The notes beneath the pieces are model-generated. The model made no database searches. It had not been told where the DNA came from and saw nothing but the letters and a program-made list of their open reading frames with translations. 64,000 nucleotides of DNA from contig CM077006.1 in NCBI GenBank assembly GCA_039090855.1, positions 44,339,336 to 44,403,335 of the forward strand, given 5' to 3'. Shown here piece by piece: positions 11,107 to 21,272 of this stretch. Positions within the stretch are counted from its first letter, which is position 1; each line of letters starts with the position of its first letter. The position numbers were made by a program, and so were the translations under genes. Source of the DNA: Macrothele yani. Taxonomy: Eukaryota > Arthropoda > Arachnida > Araneae > Macrothelidae.

Positions 11107-11890
11107 TGAGGTGCATCTTACATCTTACCATTATATGGTCACTACCTGTGTTGAACTTGTTTAGCACACTGCAGTATTCCATGACAAATTTCTTTTTACA
11201 GATAATAAAATCAATTTCACTTGTCCATCCGTTGGGATGCCTCCATGTCCATTTCCTTTGCGGCTTTTTCTTGAAAAAGGAGTTCATGGTGAAAAACCCT
11301 TCTGCCTCTGTAAACTCTACGAGAGTATTTCCACGCTGGTTTCTGTTGTCGTGACCGAATTTACCTACTGAAATTTCATTCTGTTGCCGTTGCCCTATTT
11401 TTGCATTGAAATCTCCCATAATTATCTTGAAGTGCTGCTTGCCTTTATTATTTAGATGACGAATTTCCTCATAAAATTCTTCAATTTCTTCTTCAGGATG
11501 ACTTGTTGTGGGTGCATAAGTTTGAATAATCTGAGCCTGGTATCTTCTCGAGAGTTGGATAACAAGTCGTGCAGCTCTTTCAGAAGAACTTTCAACTTCT
11601 ACAACTTTATTCTTCAGTTTCTTGTTTATTATAAATCCAACACCACTAGTTCTGCCAGTATCTGTCCCACGATAGTAGAAGAGATGTCCACTTTTCAGTT
11701 CAATGAGATCTTCGTTTCTCCTTACCTCACTTAGCCTGACGATGTCCCACTTGATCCTTTGTAGTTCCTCTTCGAATTCAAGAAGCCTTGAATCAGAAGA
11801 TAGGGAGCGTCCATTGTAAGTAACCAAGGTTAGCATCAAATGGCAGCCTAGTCCGGTCCTCCGGTGATTCTTAGCACCCTCTGCCTTCAT
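11081..11890 (-). pseudogene. LINE apurinic-type endonuclease domain
   Basis: Starts MKAEGAKNHRRTGLGCHLML. The fold's landmarks appear in order: LTLVTYNGRSL (Asn), LSEVRR (Glu), IQTYAPTTSH (Tyr), IMGDFNAKIG (Asp and Asn) and NTGSDHIMV (Asp-His). This domain nicks target DNA to prime reverse transcription. The frame stops shortly after the Asp-His motif and the RT part continues in another frame, overlapping by 26 bases, so one frameshift separates them. All catalytic landmarks are intact. The right copy (13,732-14,445) is very similar. Confidence 0.88.
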
Positions 11891-12170
11891 GTCGCACTGG
11901 CCGCTGCCTTGGCCAGGTACATTCCAGCTGCCGGAGACTGAGAGCCATGATTTAAGTTATGGAGTCATTTTGGAGGGGTTTGGCCATAACACACCACGCT
12001 GGCCAAGCGGGTTGGTGAGTGTGGAATAGCATTTCCTCTAATCCCGATGGTATAGTTATACCGCTATAGGCGGTCGTCAGAGCCTCTTTAGTGGGAACAG
12101 GATGCACCACGAGAAGGTGGGGTTGACATTTGTCAAGGAGAGGCTGTGATGTTGCCCCTCACCTGGCCTT

Positions 12171-12172
<2 letters not shown>

Positions 12173-12209
<37 letters not shown>
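12173..12209. repeat. (AC)n(AT)n microsatellite between LINE 5' end and Tc1
   Basis: AC repeats followed by AT repeats sit where the left LINE 5' end meets the Tc1 element. The matching AT run on the other side of Tc1 is at 13,431-13,449. Confidence 0.9.
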
Positions 12210-13428
12210 CACTATCTACCAACAAGTAATTGGACACCCCTGCAATTGACGATATCTGCGGCCCTGATACACGTCACGGCCGCCGCCGTTAAATATCGTG
12301 TGGGAAACAACAACGCCACCGGTCGCATGCAAGATGCCACGCAGTTCGGAGCTCTTTGATTTCGAGAAAGGTGTAATCGTCGGGTATCACACAAATGGCC
12401 GATCCATACGTGACATATCCAGCGAGTTGAAGTACCCAAAATCGACAGTGGCCTACGTGATTGGCAAGTGGAAGATGAGAGGTGACTGTCGGAATGTGCC
12501 CCGACCCGGCAGACCCACAAAACTGGGAGTTAAAGACCGACGGGTGCTGGCCAGAGAAATTCAGAAGACCCGCACAAAATCGATGGGCCACATCCGCGAG
12601 GAGTTTCAACAGGCATCCGGGAGTGTTCTTTCAATTAATACCATCCGTAAGGAAGCCCATCTGCTCGGTTATCATGTATGTGCTGCCGCCCACAAGCCTT
12701 TGATCACTAAGTCCAATAGCGCTGCTCGGCTAACGTGATGCAAAGAATGTAGACAGTGGGCCGTTGAACAGTGGAAACAGGTTCTCTGGAGCGACGAATC
12801 AAGGTTCACCCTCTACCGTTCGAATGGCAGGGTCTGGGTTTGGCGTCTGCCTGGAGAACGCCTCCTGCCGGAATGTATTGTGCCAACTGTGAAGTTCGGC
12901 GGCGGTGGAATTATGCTGATGGGGTGTTTCTCCTGGTATGGCACGGGACCCTTGGTCGCAAGTCCTGGTAGACTCAACGCCGAGACCAACTGCACCATTT
13001 TGGATCACCATGCGCTTCCTACGTTGTGGCAGTTTTACGGGGTGGACCCATGTTACTTTCAGGATGACAATGTCACCTGTCCTGTTGCGAGGTCCACCAT
13101 GGCTTGGTATGGTGACAATGGGGTTAATCGAATGGACTGCCCTGCGCAGAGCCCGGACCTTAACCCTATCGAGCACCTCTGGGACGAGTTGGAGCGTCGA
13201 CTTAAGGGGTGTCCCCACCGTCCGAAATCGGTGAAGGAACTGACCTGTCTTCTCCAAGCCGAGTGGAAGAAAATACCGCTAGCCGTCGTACAACGCCTGG
13301 TTGAGAGTATGCCCCGGAGGGTCGCAGCTGTAATCGGCGCTCGTGGAGGCTCCACCAATTGTTGAAGGTGAATAAACTTCGTTTTCCTTTACTATCACAG
13401 GTGTCCAATTACTTGTTGGTAGATAGTG
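12210..13428 (+). mobile_element. Tc1-family transposon at the centre of the LINE palindrome
   Basis: The 29-bp ends are exact inverted copies, starting CACTATCTACCAACAAGTAA, at 12,210-12,238 and 13,400-13,428. The left flank is TA; the right flank is TG, either a mutated TA or a change in the microsatellite. The interior encodes a transposase broken by only one stop codon. It is the best preserved DNA transposon in the window. Confidence 0.93.
12334..13365 (+). pseudogene. Tc1 DD34E transposase with a single in-frame stop
   Basis: Starts MPRSSELFDFEKGVIVGYHT at 12,334; the ATG 36 bases upstream (12,298) gives a longer but atypical start. The bipartite helix-turn-helix is followed by a GRPTK hook (GRPR-like). 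A TGA at 12,736-12,738 interrupts it, and the same frame then runs to 13,365, total 343 codons, the usual Tc1 length. Catalytic residues are in VLWSDESRF (Asp), [10 protein letters not shown] (Asp) and [15 protein letters not shown] (Glu), with 34 residues between the second Asp and the Glu. The stop sits where Tc1 relatives usually have Trp or Arg before CKE. It is otherwise apparently intact, so loss of function is recent. Confidence 0.92.
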
Positions 13429-13731
13429 TGCATATATATATATATATATGTAAGGTCAGGTGATGCGTAACATCACAGCCTCTCCTTGACAAATGTCAAC
13501 CCCGCCTTCTCGTGGTGCATCCTGTTCCCACTAAAGGGGCTCTGACGACCGCCCATAGCGGTATAACTATACCATCGGGATCAGAGGAAATGCTATCCCA
13601 CACTCACCAACCCGCTTGGCCAGCGTGGTGAGTTATGGCCAAACCCCTCCAAAATGATTCCACAACTTAAATCTTGGCCCTCAGTCTCCGGCAGCTGGAA
13701 TGTACCTGGCCAAGGCAGCGGCCAGTGCGAC

Positions 13732-14445
13732 ATGAAGGCAGAGGGTGCTAAGAATCCCCGGAGGACCGGACTAGGCTGCCATCTGATGCTGACCTTGGCT
13801 ACTTACAATGGACGCTCCCTATCTTCTGATTCAAGGCTTCTTGAATTGGAAGAGGAACTACAAAGGATCAAGTGGAACATCGTGGGGCTAAGTGAGGTAA
13901 GGAGAAAAGGAGAAGATCTCATCGAACTGAAAAGTGGACATCTCTTCTACTATCGTGGGACAGATACTGGCAGAACTAGTGGTGTTGAATTTATAATAAA
14001 CAAGAAACTGAAGGATAAAGTTGTAGAAGTTGAAAGTTCCTCTGACAGAGCTGCACGACTTGTTATCCAACTCTCGAAAAGATACCAGGCTCAGATTATT
14101 CAAACTTATGCACCCACCACAAGTCATCCTGAAGAAGAAATTGAAGAATTTTATGAGGAAATTTGTCATCTAAATAATAAAGGTAAGCAGCACTTGAAAA
14201 TAATTATGGGAGATTTCAATGCAAAAATAGGGCAACGGCAACAGAATGAAACTTCAGTAGGTAAATTCGGTCATGGCAACAGAAACCAGCGTGGAAATAC
14301 TCTCGTTGAGTTTGCAGAGGCAGAAGGGTTTTTCATCTTGAACTCCTTCTTCAAGAAAAAGCCACACAGGAAATGGACATGGAGACATCCAAATGGGACG
14401 ACAAGTGAAATTGATTTTATTATGTGTAACAAAAATTCGTCATAG
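13732..14445 (+). pseudogene. LINE endonuclease domain, right copy
   Basis: Starts MKAEGAKNPRRTGLG at 13,732 (an upstream ATG at 13,654 lies in the untranslated region). It contains LATYNGRSL, LSEVRR, IQTYAPTTSH, IMGDFNAKIG and TSEIDFIM. The frame is lost just before the Asp-His motif, which appears as NTGSDHRLV in the next frame from 14,457. Compared with the left copy it carries an extra residue in RRKGEDL, so the two copies are not recent identical duplicates. Confidence 0.88.
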
Positions 14446-14456
14446 AAGACTGCAGT

Positions 14457-15208
14457 GTGCTAAACAAGTTCAACACAGGTAGTGACCATAGATTGGTGAG
14501 ATGTAAGATGCACCTCAACACTAAACTTGAACGTGGCAAGCTCATAGGACAAACAAAATCTATTGACATAACCAACCTTAAAAAACACCATAATACCTTC
14601 AAGTTAGAACTGAAGAACAGGTTCTCTGCTTTAGAAGGCCTAACATCGGAAGAAGTGGACATCTCTGAAGTTAACAGAAAAGTAACCAAAGCTCTTATGG
14701 AAACAGCAACAAAATTAGCTGGGTCTAAGAACAAGTTGCATGTGAACAAATTATCAGGAAAAACCAAAATGTTGATGCAAAAAAGAAGAGAGATGAGGAC
14801 AACTAAAGAAGATGTGACTTCCAAAGTGGAATATATAGAGCTATGCAAGACAGTAAGAAAAAGTATCACTGAAGACGTAAGGAAATTCAACTGTGAACTA
14901 GTGAGGAAAGCAATTGAAAACAACCAAAGCCTAAAGATAGCAAAGGGACATCTCAGTAAGGGAAGAAAACAGATTATGGCACTGAGAAAAGAAGATGGTT
15001 CTGTAACAAGAAATAGAGGCGAAATTTTGACAAGAGTGAAAGATTTCTACTCCAAATTATATGAAAGGGATGATATATGCACTCCAGACATCATGAAAGA
15101 TACCAGTACCAGAGTTCCTCCAGTCCTTCCAGCAGAAGTTGCACATGCAATCAAGAACATGAAGCGAGGAAAAGCTCCAGGAGAAGATGGAATTACTGTA
15201 GACATATA
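14457..15208 (+). pseudogene. LINE linker and start of RT, right copy
   Basis: Continues the endonuclease after a frameshift: NTGSDHRLVRCKMH, then the linker shared with the left copy (ITNLKKHHNTFKLELKNRFS, VDISEVNRKVTKALM) and the RT entry block LPAEVAHAIKNMKRGKAPGE. The frame shifts again close to 15,208, after DGITVDI. Confidence 0.85.
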
Positions 15209-16612
15209 CAAGAAGCAAGTGGAGAAATCGAAACAGTACTCGCCCAAATTTTCACTCGATGCCTTAATGAAGGAAAGATTCCTGAGGATTGGAACACCGC
15301 TACAATGATCCTGCTACATAAGAAAGGTGACATTGAGGATCTCGGAAACTACAGACCTATCAGCCTCCTATCAGTAGTTTATAAAATCTTCACTAAAGTT
15401 CTTTCACACCGCTTGAAGGTAGCACTAGACATGGCTCAACCGAGAGAACAAGCTGGATTCAGGAGTGGCTACAGCACAATAGATCATATCCACGTGCTGA
15501 GAGAACTAATTGAAAGAGCGAGGGAATATGAACTTCCATTGTGCATGGCTTTTATCGATTATGAAAAAGCCTTTGATTCGGTGAAACCATCAGCAGTTAC
15601 AATGGCTCTGAAAACCTGCGGTATTGAAGATGCATACATTAATATTATTAATAACATCTATGAAAATGCAAGTGCAAAGATTCGGCTGTTTGAAAATACA
15701 ACACACGTAAAAATTGGAAAGGGAGTGAGACAAGGTGACACCATATCTCCGAAGCTCTTTAATGCCACATTGGAGGGTGTTTTTCAGTCGCTGAGCTGGG
15801 AAAACATGGGGATAAAGATTAATGGAGATTATCTAACCCACCTTCGTTTTGCTGATGACGTAGTCATTTTTGCAACTACCCCATCAGAGCTGCAGAGTAT
15901 GATCCAGGAACTTGCTGACAAGAGTAAAGAAGTGGGATTAAAAATGAACTTTCAGAAGACAAAAGTGATGTTCAATGCTTTTACAAGAAATGAAGATTTA
16001 TCGATTGATGGAGAAAAGCTGGAGATAACAGACACGTACGTTTATCTTGGACAGCAGATATCAAGTGAGGGTCACATTGATGAAGAAATTAATCGGCGTA
16101 CAAAACTTGCCTGGAGAGCTTTTGGAAGAAACAGCATAATTTTCAAGAGCAATATGCCATTATGTCTTAAAAGAAAAGTGTTTGATCAATGCATCCTTCC
16201 AGTGCTTACGTATGGTGCAGAGACGTGGACCTTAACTAAAAGAGACATACAAAGGCTGCAGAGAACTCAAAGCAGCATGGAGAGGTGCATGCTTGGTGTA
16301 ACCAGGAGAGATAAGAAGAGGAACTCGTGAATCCGAAAAATGACAAGAGTGGAAGACATCATGATCAGAGTTAAATCCCTGAAATGGCAATGGGCTGGAC
16401 ATACTGCCAGAAGGACAGATCATCGATGGACAGCCGAAATTTTAGATTGGATTCCAAGGGACAGGAAAAGACCCAGAAGAAGACCACATAGGAGATGGGT
16501 GGATGAAATTCGAAAGTATGCAGGGATGACATGGAGGAGACTGGCACAAGACAGACCGTTGTGGAGGAAACTTGGGGAGACCTTCGTCCAGCAGTGGATT
16601 GATAATGGTTGA
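15209..16612 (+). pseudogene. LINE reverse transcriptase, right copy
   Basis: After the frameshift the RT continues with IQEASGEIETVLAQIF, NYRPISLLSVVYKIFTKVL, EQAGFRSGYSTIDHI, AFIDYEKAFDSV, RQGDTISPKLFNA and LRFADDVVIFATT, then YLGQQISSEG. A TGA at 16,328-16,330 replaces the Trp of RNSWIRK; the same frame then continues to the conserved end FVQQWIDNG at 16,612. The RT core itself is uninterrupted and carries the catalytic Asp pair. It looks closer to the family consensus than the left copy (NYRPIS versus NYRPSS). Confidence 0.9.
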
Positions 16613-16639
16613 AAATGATGATGATGATGATGATATATA

Positions 16640-17685
16640 TAACCCGAATGTAGAAAGTGTCGAGAATGCCAAGCCTTGGCTTTATCAAGGACCAGCAAAG
16701 CTCTGCATTTTCTCACTTCCACAAAGACCTAGTTGGAAATGGGTTTCTACAAAGCCATAGATGCAAGTTTAAAGCCCACCAAAAAAGAATTTTTTTTTAA
16801 ATTGGCAAAACTTCTCAGAGTTGCATGAAGAATAATTTAATCAAAGTTTTTGCATGCATCTATAACTTTCCTGGCCCAACCCACTCTCTTCATCTGCCAC
16901 AAAAAACAAAGAAACGATTACAAAACACAAGTTGTGAGAGGGTTTGAACAAATCATCAGAATTATTCAGTTAAAACACGTTGCAGAGCAACCAAGCCATT
17001 TGAGAAAAAATTCAAACTTTAAGAACAGTACTAAAAGTACTACTAAGTCTTATTCTTTGTGGTGAAAGAAGTTTTACCTAAAATGCCATAAAATAAAAAA
17101 CAAAAGATTAATAAAAACAGCACAAGAACAAAATAACCGTGTGTAATTTTGAAAAAAAAATTCCTGGTTTTAGCCATTCCTAACTATAAAATTTTCAAGT
17201 TCTCCATTTTTTTTTTTTTACTTTTCCTCATTTTTAATAATGGATGTAAAAAACCTAAATTCACTGTAAAAAGAAATTCGGCATTCAAAAAGATTACTTT
17301 CATCCAAAACCCTCAAACCTTTTTCAGTAACCCCTCCAATTTAAAATTTCTGCATAAACCTCTGTCTCTATCCCGTGAGTTGTTGCAACGTTCCTTAACA
17401 TCGAAAGTCGTGGTCCCTGCTAATATGTTATTAGTTCATGATGTTCAGGGAACACAAGAGTGCTGTCAACTTACTTCGATCTATAAATACCAGAAAGAAA
17501 ACAAACTAATAGGTTGATAACTCATTCACATCTTGCAACTCACTGTTTCCAGCATATCTTACGGATTTATTCTCTTGTTTCTCAATCTGCGTATTATAGC
17601 GGAAGTATGAAATCACGTGGCTTTGTGTTAGTCCTTCTTTAACATCCGCGTTTCTCTTCATTACGTCACGTACTTTGAATCGGTA
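16640..17685. other. Region upstream of LRR exon 1
   Basis: AT-rich and free of recognised elements. Small plus-strand frames (16,850-17,065 and 17,149-17,517) lack domains. The first LRR exon starts at 17,686, so its promoter should lie here. I see no TATA box that I can support. Confidence 0.4.
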
Positions 17686-18408
17686 ATGTTTGGCATGAGA
17701 AAACGCTATACGATTTCTCTCACTTTTGCAGTTTATTTTACGGTCGCTTCAGTAGTTGTGAAGTGTTACGATTCCCATGATGAAAAATGCTCGAACTTCA
17801 AAATACCCGGATGCTGTTGCGCTGACCTGGGTACCGAAATCGGAATAACTTGCAATAATGAAACAGACGTACCAAACCTTTTTAGTTCCCTAGAATCAAC
17901 ATTCCGCACACTAAAGAGGAGGTACGAAATTACTCTAGTGAATTTCGTTAGGGTACCCGCACGAGGTATACAAGGCCTAAGGATCTTTCGCTTCAACGTG
18001 GATGGGTCGCTGACGACGTCTATCTCGGAGAGTGCGTTTGACGGAGTGTTTGAAATTGAATGTATTCGCGTACTCACAAGCAGCTTAATTAAAATCCCGA
18101 ATTTTAGAATGGTCTCTCACCTTGTGCAAAAAATCAATATTGATAACAGTCTCCTCAAAGAAATCAGATGGGAGTTCCAACATATGCCTGCGTTAGGCCG
18201 ACTTTCTCTGAGGAACAACACAATAGAAACAGTCAGTGCTCGTGCCTTCAGTGGGAGTTATGATATTAAGTATTTGGATTTATCGTACAACCGTATATCT
18301 TGCCTTCCAAAAAATTTATTGTACAAGCTGAAGTATCTGATAAAATTAAGTATTTCCAACAATAGACTACATACTGCACATGGATTACTGAAGAACCTCG
18401 GTTTAAAG
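17686..18408 (+). CDS. Secreted leucine-rich-repeat protein, first coding exon (paralog 1)
   Basis: The start MFGMRKRYTISLTFAVYFTV gives a basic and then hydrophobic signal peptide of about 28 residues. A cysteine cluster follows (CSNFKIPGCCCADLG, then GITC), then a spacer, then leucine-rich repeats (LGRLSLRNNTIETV, IKYLDLSYNRISCL, LIKLSISNNRLHTA). Codon 241 ends in AAG followed by GTAACG, a plausible phase-0 splice donor; the open frame runs only eight codons further. So this is a first exon, not a full gene. The product would be secreted or membrane-anchored; the function is unknown. The pattern resembles arthropod LRR proteins often labelled as the Oplophorus luciferin-monooxygenase non-catalytic subunit type; that likeness is from memory. 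Later exons were not found. The paralog at 39,298 shares this architecture. Confidence 0.82.
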
Positions 18409-18410
18409 GT
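18409..18410 (+). promoter_or_regulatory. Splice donor of LRR exon (paralog 1)
   Basis: AAG|GTAACG follows the last LRR codon in phase 0. The paralog has AAG|GTAAAA at exactly the same residue, which supports a true exon border over a chance stop. Confidence 0.7.
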
Positions 18411-18689
18411 AACGCTTTTATTAAATATATAGCCCGTCCTAGGACTGTTGTTGTTAAGCTTTAAATAAATATTAATATATAGGGGATGTTGCCCGTCCTG
18501 TGACGGAGTGAAATTTTTAATTGAAGCAAATTGAAAACAAATTAAATAGACGCCGGATTTCTGTAAGGAAACATAGTAAGAACTCATTCATGTTAGTACT
18601 AAAAATTATATGCTATTTATTTCAGTTTTTCGAAAGACATCGCGATAAATGACGTTCTGCGTGAAATATTTGTTGTTTAACAATTGTAC

Positions 18690-19110
18690 ATTACAGCGTT
18701 TAGATAGATCGATATTTTGCAAAATGTGTAATACAATCAGCACTGAACTGGGAAAGTTGTTTTCGCGTAAACTTACCTTAATAACTTTTACTTTGATTGT
18801 TCGCGTTAAACCCCTTTCTTCCGACACACTTGTTATTCCCTTCACGGCTTGTGTTAGACTGTCCTAATCGACGATTAGTCTGAAACTTCATAACGAAGCT
18901 TTTTCTACAAAATAATGCGGCATCTGGTATTACAAATAGGACCTATCTAAATTCTCGACAATGTGCTATTGGAGCGACATCTGCTTTTAGATACAATTTT
19001 GCTCACTTTGACATCTCAAGATTTCAATTTTTATTGTAGATTAGAGCGTTTAGATAGATCGATATTTTGCTAATTGTAAAAAAAATCAGCACTAAACTCG
19101 GAAGTTTAGT
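18690..19110. repeat. Short duplicated block around TTTAGATAGATCGATATTTT
   Basis: The block GCGTTTAGATAGATCGATAT with a downstream ATCAGCACTAAACTCGG-like segment occurs near 18,697 and again near 19,045, about 350 bp apart in the same orientation. The rest of 18,411-19,190 shows no gene. Confidence 0.6.
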
Positions 19111-19194
19111 TAAATTCAAAAAGTAAAAAATAACTAAAGCATAGAAATTAATATTCGAATTGTGTAAATTAAGTTAATATACAAACGCGGCTTC

Positions 19195-19450
19195 CCGTGA
19201 TATTAAGAATTCAATTTGAATTTTGTAGATCGGCTAAGTAAAACTCGTGCCATTGATAATCCAGTGTTTTTAAATTAGTACGCGATCACCTTGGCATCTC
19301 AATGTGATCGCGTGCAAACTGAATTTACTACGACATTAAGAATTCAATTCGAATTTTGTAGATCAGGAAAATGGAACTTGAGTCATTGATAATCCAATGA
19401 TTTTAAATTAGCACGCGATCACCTTGACGTCTAAAAGTGATCGCGTGCTA
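19195..19450. repeat. 132-bp direct repeat with conserved GC-rich hairpin
   Basis: Two units begin TTAAGAATTCAATT at 19,202 and 19,334. Each ends in a hairpin: ACGCGATCAC paired with GTGATCGCGT at 19,278-19,315 and, as a 12-bp perfect stem GCACGCGATCAC, at 19,411-19,448. The stems are conserved while the loops differ. Confidence 0.75.
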
Positions 19451-19754
19451 TTATATATAGGAGGTAAACACTTTGACATCTCGAGAGCACACACGAATTG
19501 ATCGATACGTGATGGCGCAACATTGCAGACACTGCTGTGACGTCAAGCGTTTCAGACAGAGAGAATGAGAGAGAGAGAGAGATCTGGGTGTTTATATGTA
19601 TTATAAAAAACTGAGCTTTATAATCGATGAAAAAGCATGAAGTTTTTGCAGATATCTAGATGCATCGATATAGTTTTATTTTTGCAAATACATTTTTTAT
19701 TTATACAATTATGCACACATGCACAGGTATACACACAGACACACGGATTAACGG

Positions 19755-20035
19755 TACACTCTTAAAAAATTTGGATGCGTGTCGCACCAAAAAGTAGTGT
19801 TACGCCATCTTTTGGGTCAAAAGTAAACTATTGTGTGGCACAAGAAACACATAAAACATGACGCAATAATGCTATGCGTTATGTTATCTATGCTGACTAG
19901 TGCGATGTTGCACCCATTGCATTAAGTTTTTGTGTATTTCATGCATCACAAAAAGGTGTACCTTAGCTCCATAAGATAGTGCACCTGGTCTAGCACCACT
20001 TTTTGGTGCAACCTAATGTAAATTTTGACAGTCTA
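19755..20035. mobile_element. Palindromic MITE, copy 1
   Basis: The ends are inverted: the left opens TACACTCTTAAAAAATTTGG and contains GCACCAAAAAGTAGTG; the right contains CACCACTTTTTGGTGCAACC and closes with AAATTTTGACAGTCTA. TA lies at each border. No coding capacity. The related longer copy at 40,215-40,577 shares TACACTGTTAAAAATTTTG and GGTTGCACC near its ends. TA flanks suggest mobilisation by a Tc1/mariner-type transposase; this is inference. Confidence 0.75.
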
Positions 20036-20122
20036 CATCGTCGTTTGTACTTTTTTTCAGTCACACGATTTTATTAGATACGTGTTTTTATAGCTGAGAG
20101 GGTTACACTGTAAAAAATAAGC

Positions 20123-20340
20123 GCCGCCCCGGTGGCGCAGTGGTCTAAGCGATGGCCTCTGATCATTCGTTCGAAAGGGGTCCTGGTTCGAATCCCGGTG
20201 AGGCATGGATATTGTGTTTGTCTTACGGCATTGACTCTCTCCCTTTCCTGGAACCAGTGACCCTAAATTAGGAACGGGCGACTGCTTATAGCCCATTGAG
20301 TTACTCACGGTGGTCGTTAAACCTCCACTCAAAAAAAAAG
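20123..20340 (+). repeat. SINE-A copy, full length
   Basis: A tRNA-derived SINE with A-box GGTGGCGCAGTGG and B-box GGTTCGAATCCCGG, then the shared body (GGATATTGTGTTTGTCTTAC, CTGGAACCAGTGACCC, TTAAACCTCC) and an A-rich tail. The two boxes match RNA polymerase III promoters. The body beyond the tRNA-like head shows that it is a SINE and not a tRNA gene. Confidence 0.9.
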
Positions 20341-20534
20341 AAAGCCCCTAAAGCTTTGGGCAACATTTGTTTCAGGTACATCAGCCGCTTAAAGGGTTAA
20401 AATAAAGTTTGCTGCACTGCATTAAATTATTTTTAAATGATATAATTTTATGGTATTATTCTGAAAAAAGACTGATGTTGATTATTCTGAAAAAGACTGA
20501 TGTTGCGGGACATAAAACCTCAGAAATACAACTT

Positions 20535-20763
20535 TTGCCACACCGGTGGCGTAGTGGTCTAAGCGATGGCCTCTGATTATTCGTCCGAAAGGGGTCCGGG
20601 TTCGAATCCCGGTGAGGCATGGATGTTGTGTTTGTCTTATGGCATTGGCTCTCTCCCTTCCCTTGAACCAGTGACCCTAAATTAGGGACGGACGACTGCT
20701 TATAGCCCATTGAGCTGTTCACGGTGGTCCTTAAACCTCCAACCAAAAAAAAAAAAAAAAAAA
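20535..20763 (+). repeat. SINE-A copy, full length with poly-A
   Basis: Same element about 400 bp downstream and in the same orientation, with A-box GGTGGCGTAGTGG, B-box GGTTCGAATCCCGG and about 18 terminal A. It is followed by three direct copies of a 40-50 bp unit containing GGTGTGAATTCACGGAAAAT (20,764-20,865). Confidence 0.9.
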
Positions 20764-20865
20764 TGGTGTGAATTCACGGAAAATTCCTGAAAAAAAAGTG
20801 GTGTGAATTCACGGAAAATTCTTGGGAAAGAAAAGTGGTGTGAATTCACGGAAAATTCCTGAAAA
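20764..20865. repeat. GTGTGAATTCACGGAAAATT short tandem repeat, three units
   Basis: Three units with core GTGTGAATTCACGGAAAATT lie directly after a SINE poly-A. The core contains the palindrome GTGAATTCAC. Confidence 0.85.
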
Positions 20866-21272
20866 TGACTTGCAGCAAATTTGCCGGTAGGTGTCTGCTG
20901 TTTTTTAGCGAAATTTCCGTTTTTCAAAAAGTTTGCTTTTGTCTTTGAACTTCCGAATTTTCACAGATTTTCCGTAGTCAGTAATTCCGTTTATTTCAGA
21001 AAAATCCGTTTCGGCTTTTTGCGTTTTTATACAGAAATTTAGCAAAATCGAAGAACCTAAATTTTTCAGCCTTCAATCCTTTTGCCCCGTGGGATTCGTT
21101 CCAAGGTAGTTTGGGTTGGCTCAGCAGAAACCGCGCGTCTTAACCGCTGAGCCAGAAACACTCGCCATTCACACTCACTTTCAAGGTAAAATTCTAATCA
21201 CGAGATGGTGATTTTCTTTTTTTTTTTTTTTTTTTTTTTTTTGTCATTAATGCGAGTGGTTTAATCATTTTA

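Larger units (their letters stand above)
9011..12172 (-). mobile_element. RTE-like LINE, left copy of a head-to-head pair
   Basis: A near full-length non-LTR retrotransposon on the minus strand. It has a 5' untranslated region (11,891-12,172), an endonuclease-reverse transcriptase coding region, a conserved carboxyl end WIDNG, and a short (ATG)n tail read as TCATCATCATCATT at 9,011 on the plus strand. A trinucleotide tail instead of poly-A and an endonuclease-RT polyprotein without a separate ORF1 point to the RTE group; that clade call is inference. Its 5' end is followed by (AC)n(AT)n and a Tc1 element, beyond which an inverted second copy begins. Confidence 0.88.
13450..16634 (+). mobile_element. 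RTE-like LINE, right copy of the head-to-head pair
   Basis: Plus-strand copy of the element at 9,011-12,172. The 5' untranslated region matches base for base over long stretches in inverted orientation (for example CTTGACAAATGTCAACCCC here against its reverse complement at about 12,125). The coding region is split by two frameshifts and one stop, and the element ends in GATGATGATGATGATGAT at about 16,617-16,634. Both copies start at the same 5' nucleotide region, so both look full length, which is unusual for two adjacent LINE insertions. Confidence 0.9.

Noticed and set aside
17149..17517. 122-codon plus-strand frame upstream of LRR exon 1
   Set aside because: Low complexity and lysine/phenylalanine-rich from AT-rich DNA; no domain.
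18470..18510. CCGTC/GACGG hairpin as a Helitron 3' end
   Set aside because: Stem is present but no CTRR end or second copy was found.
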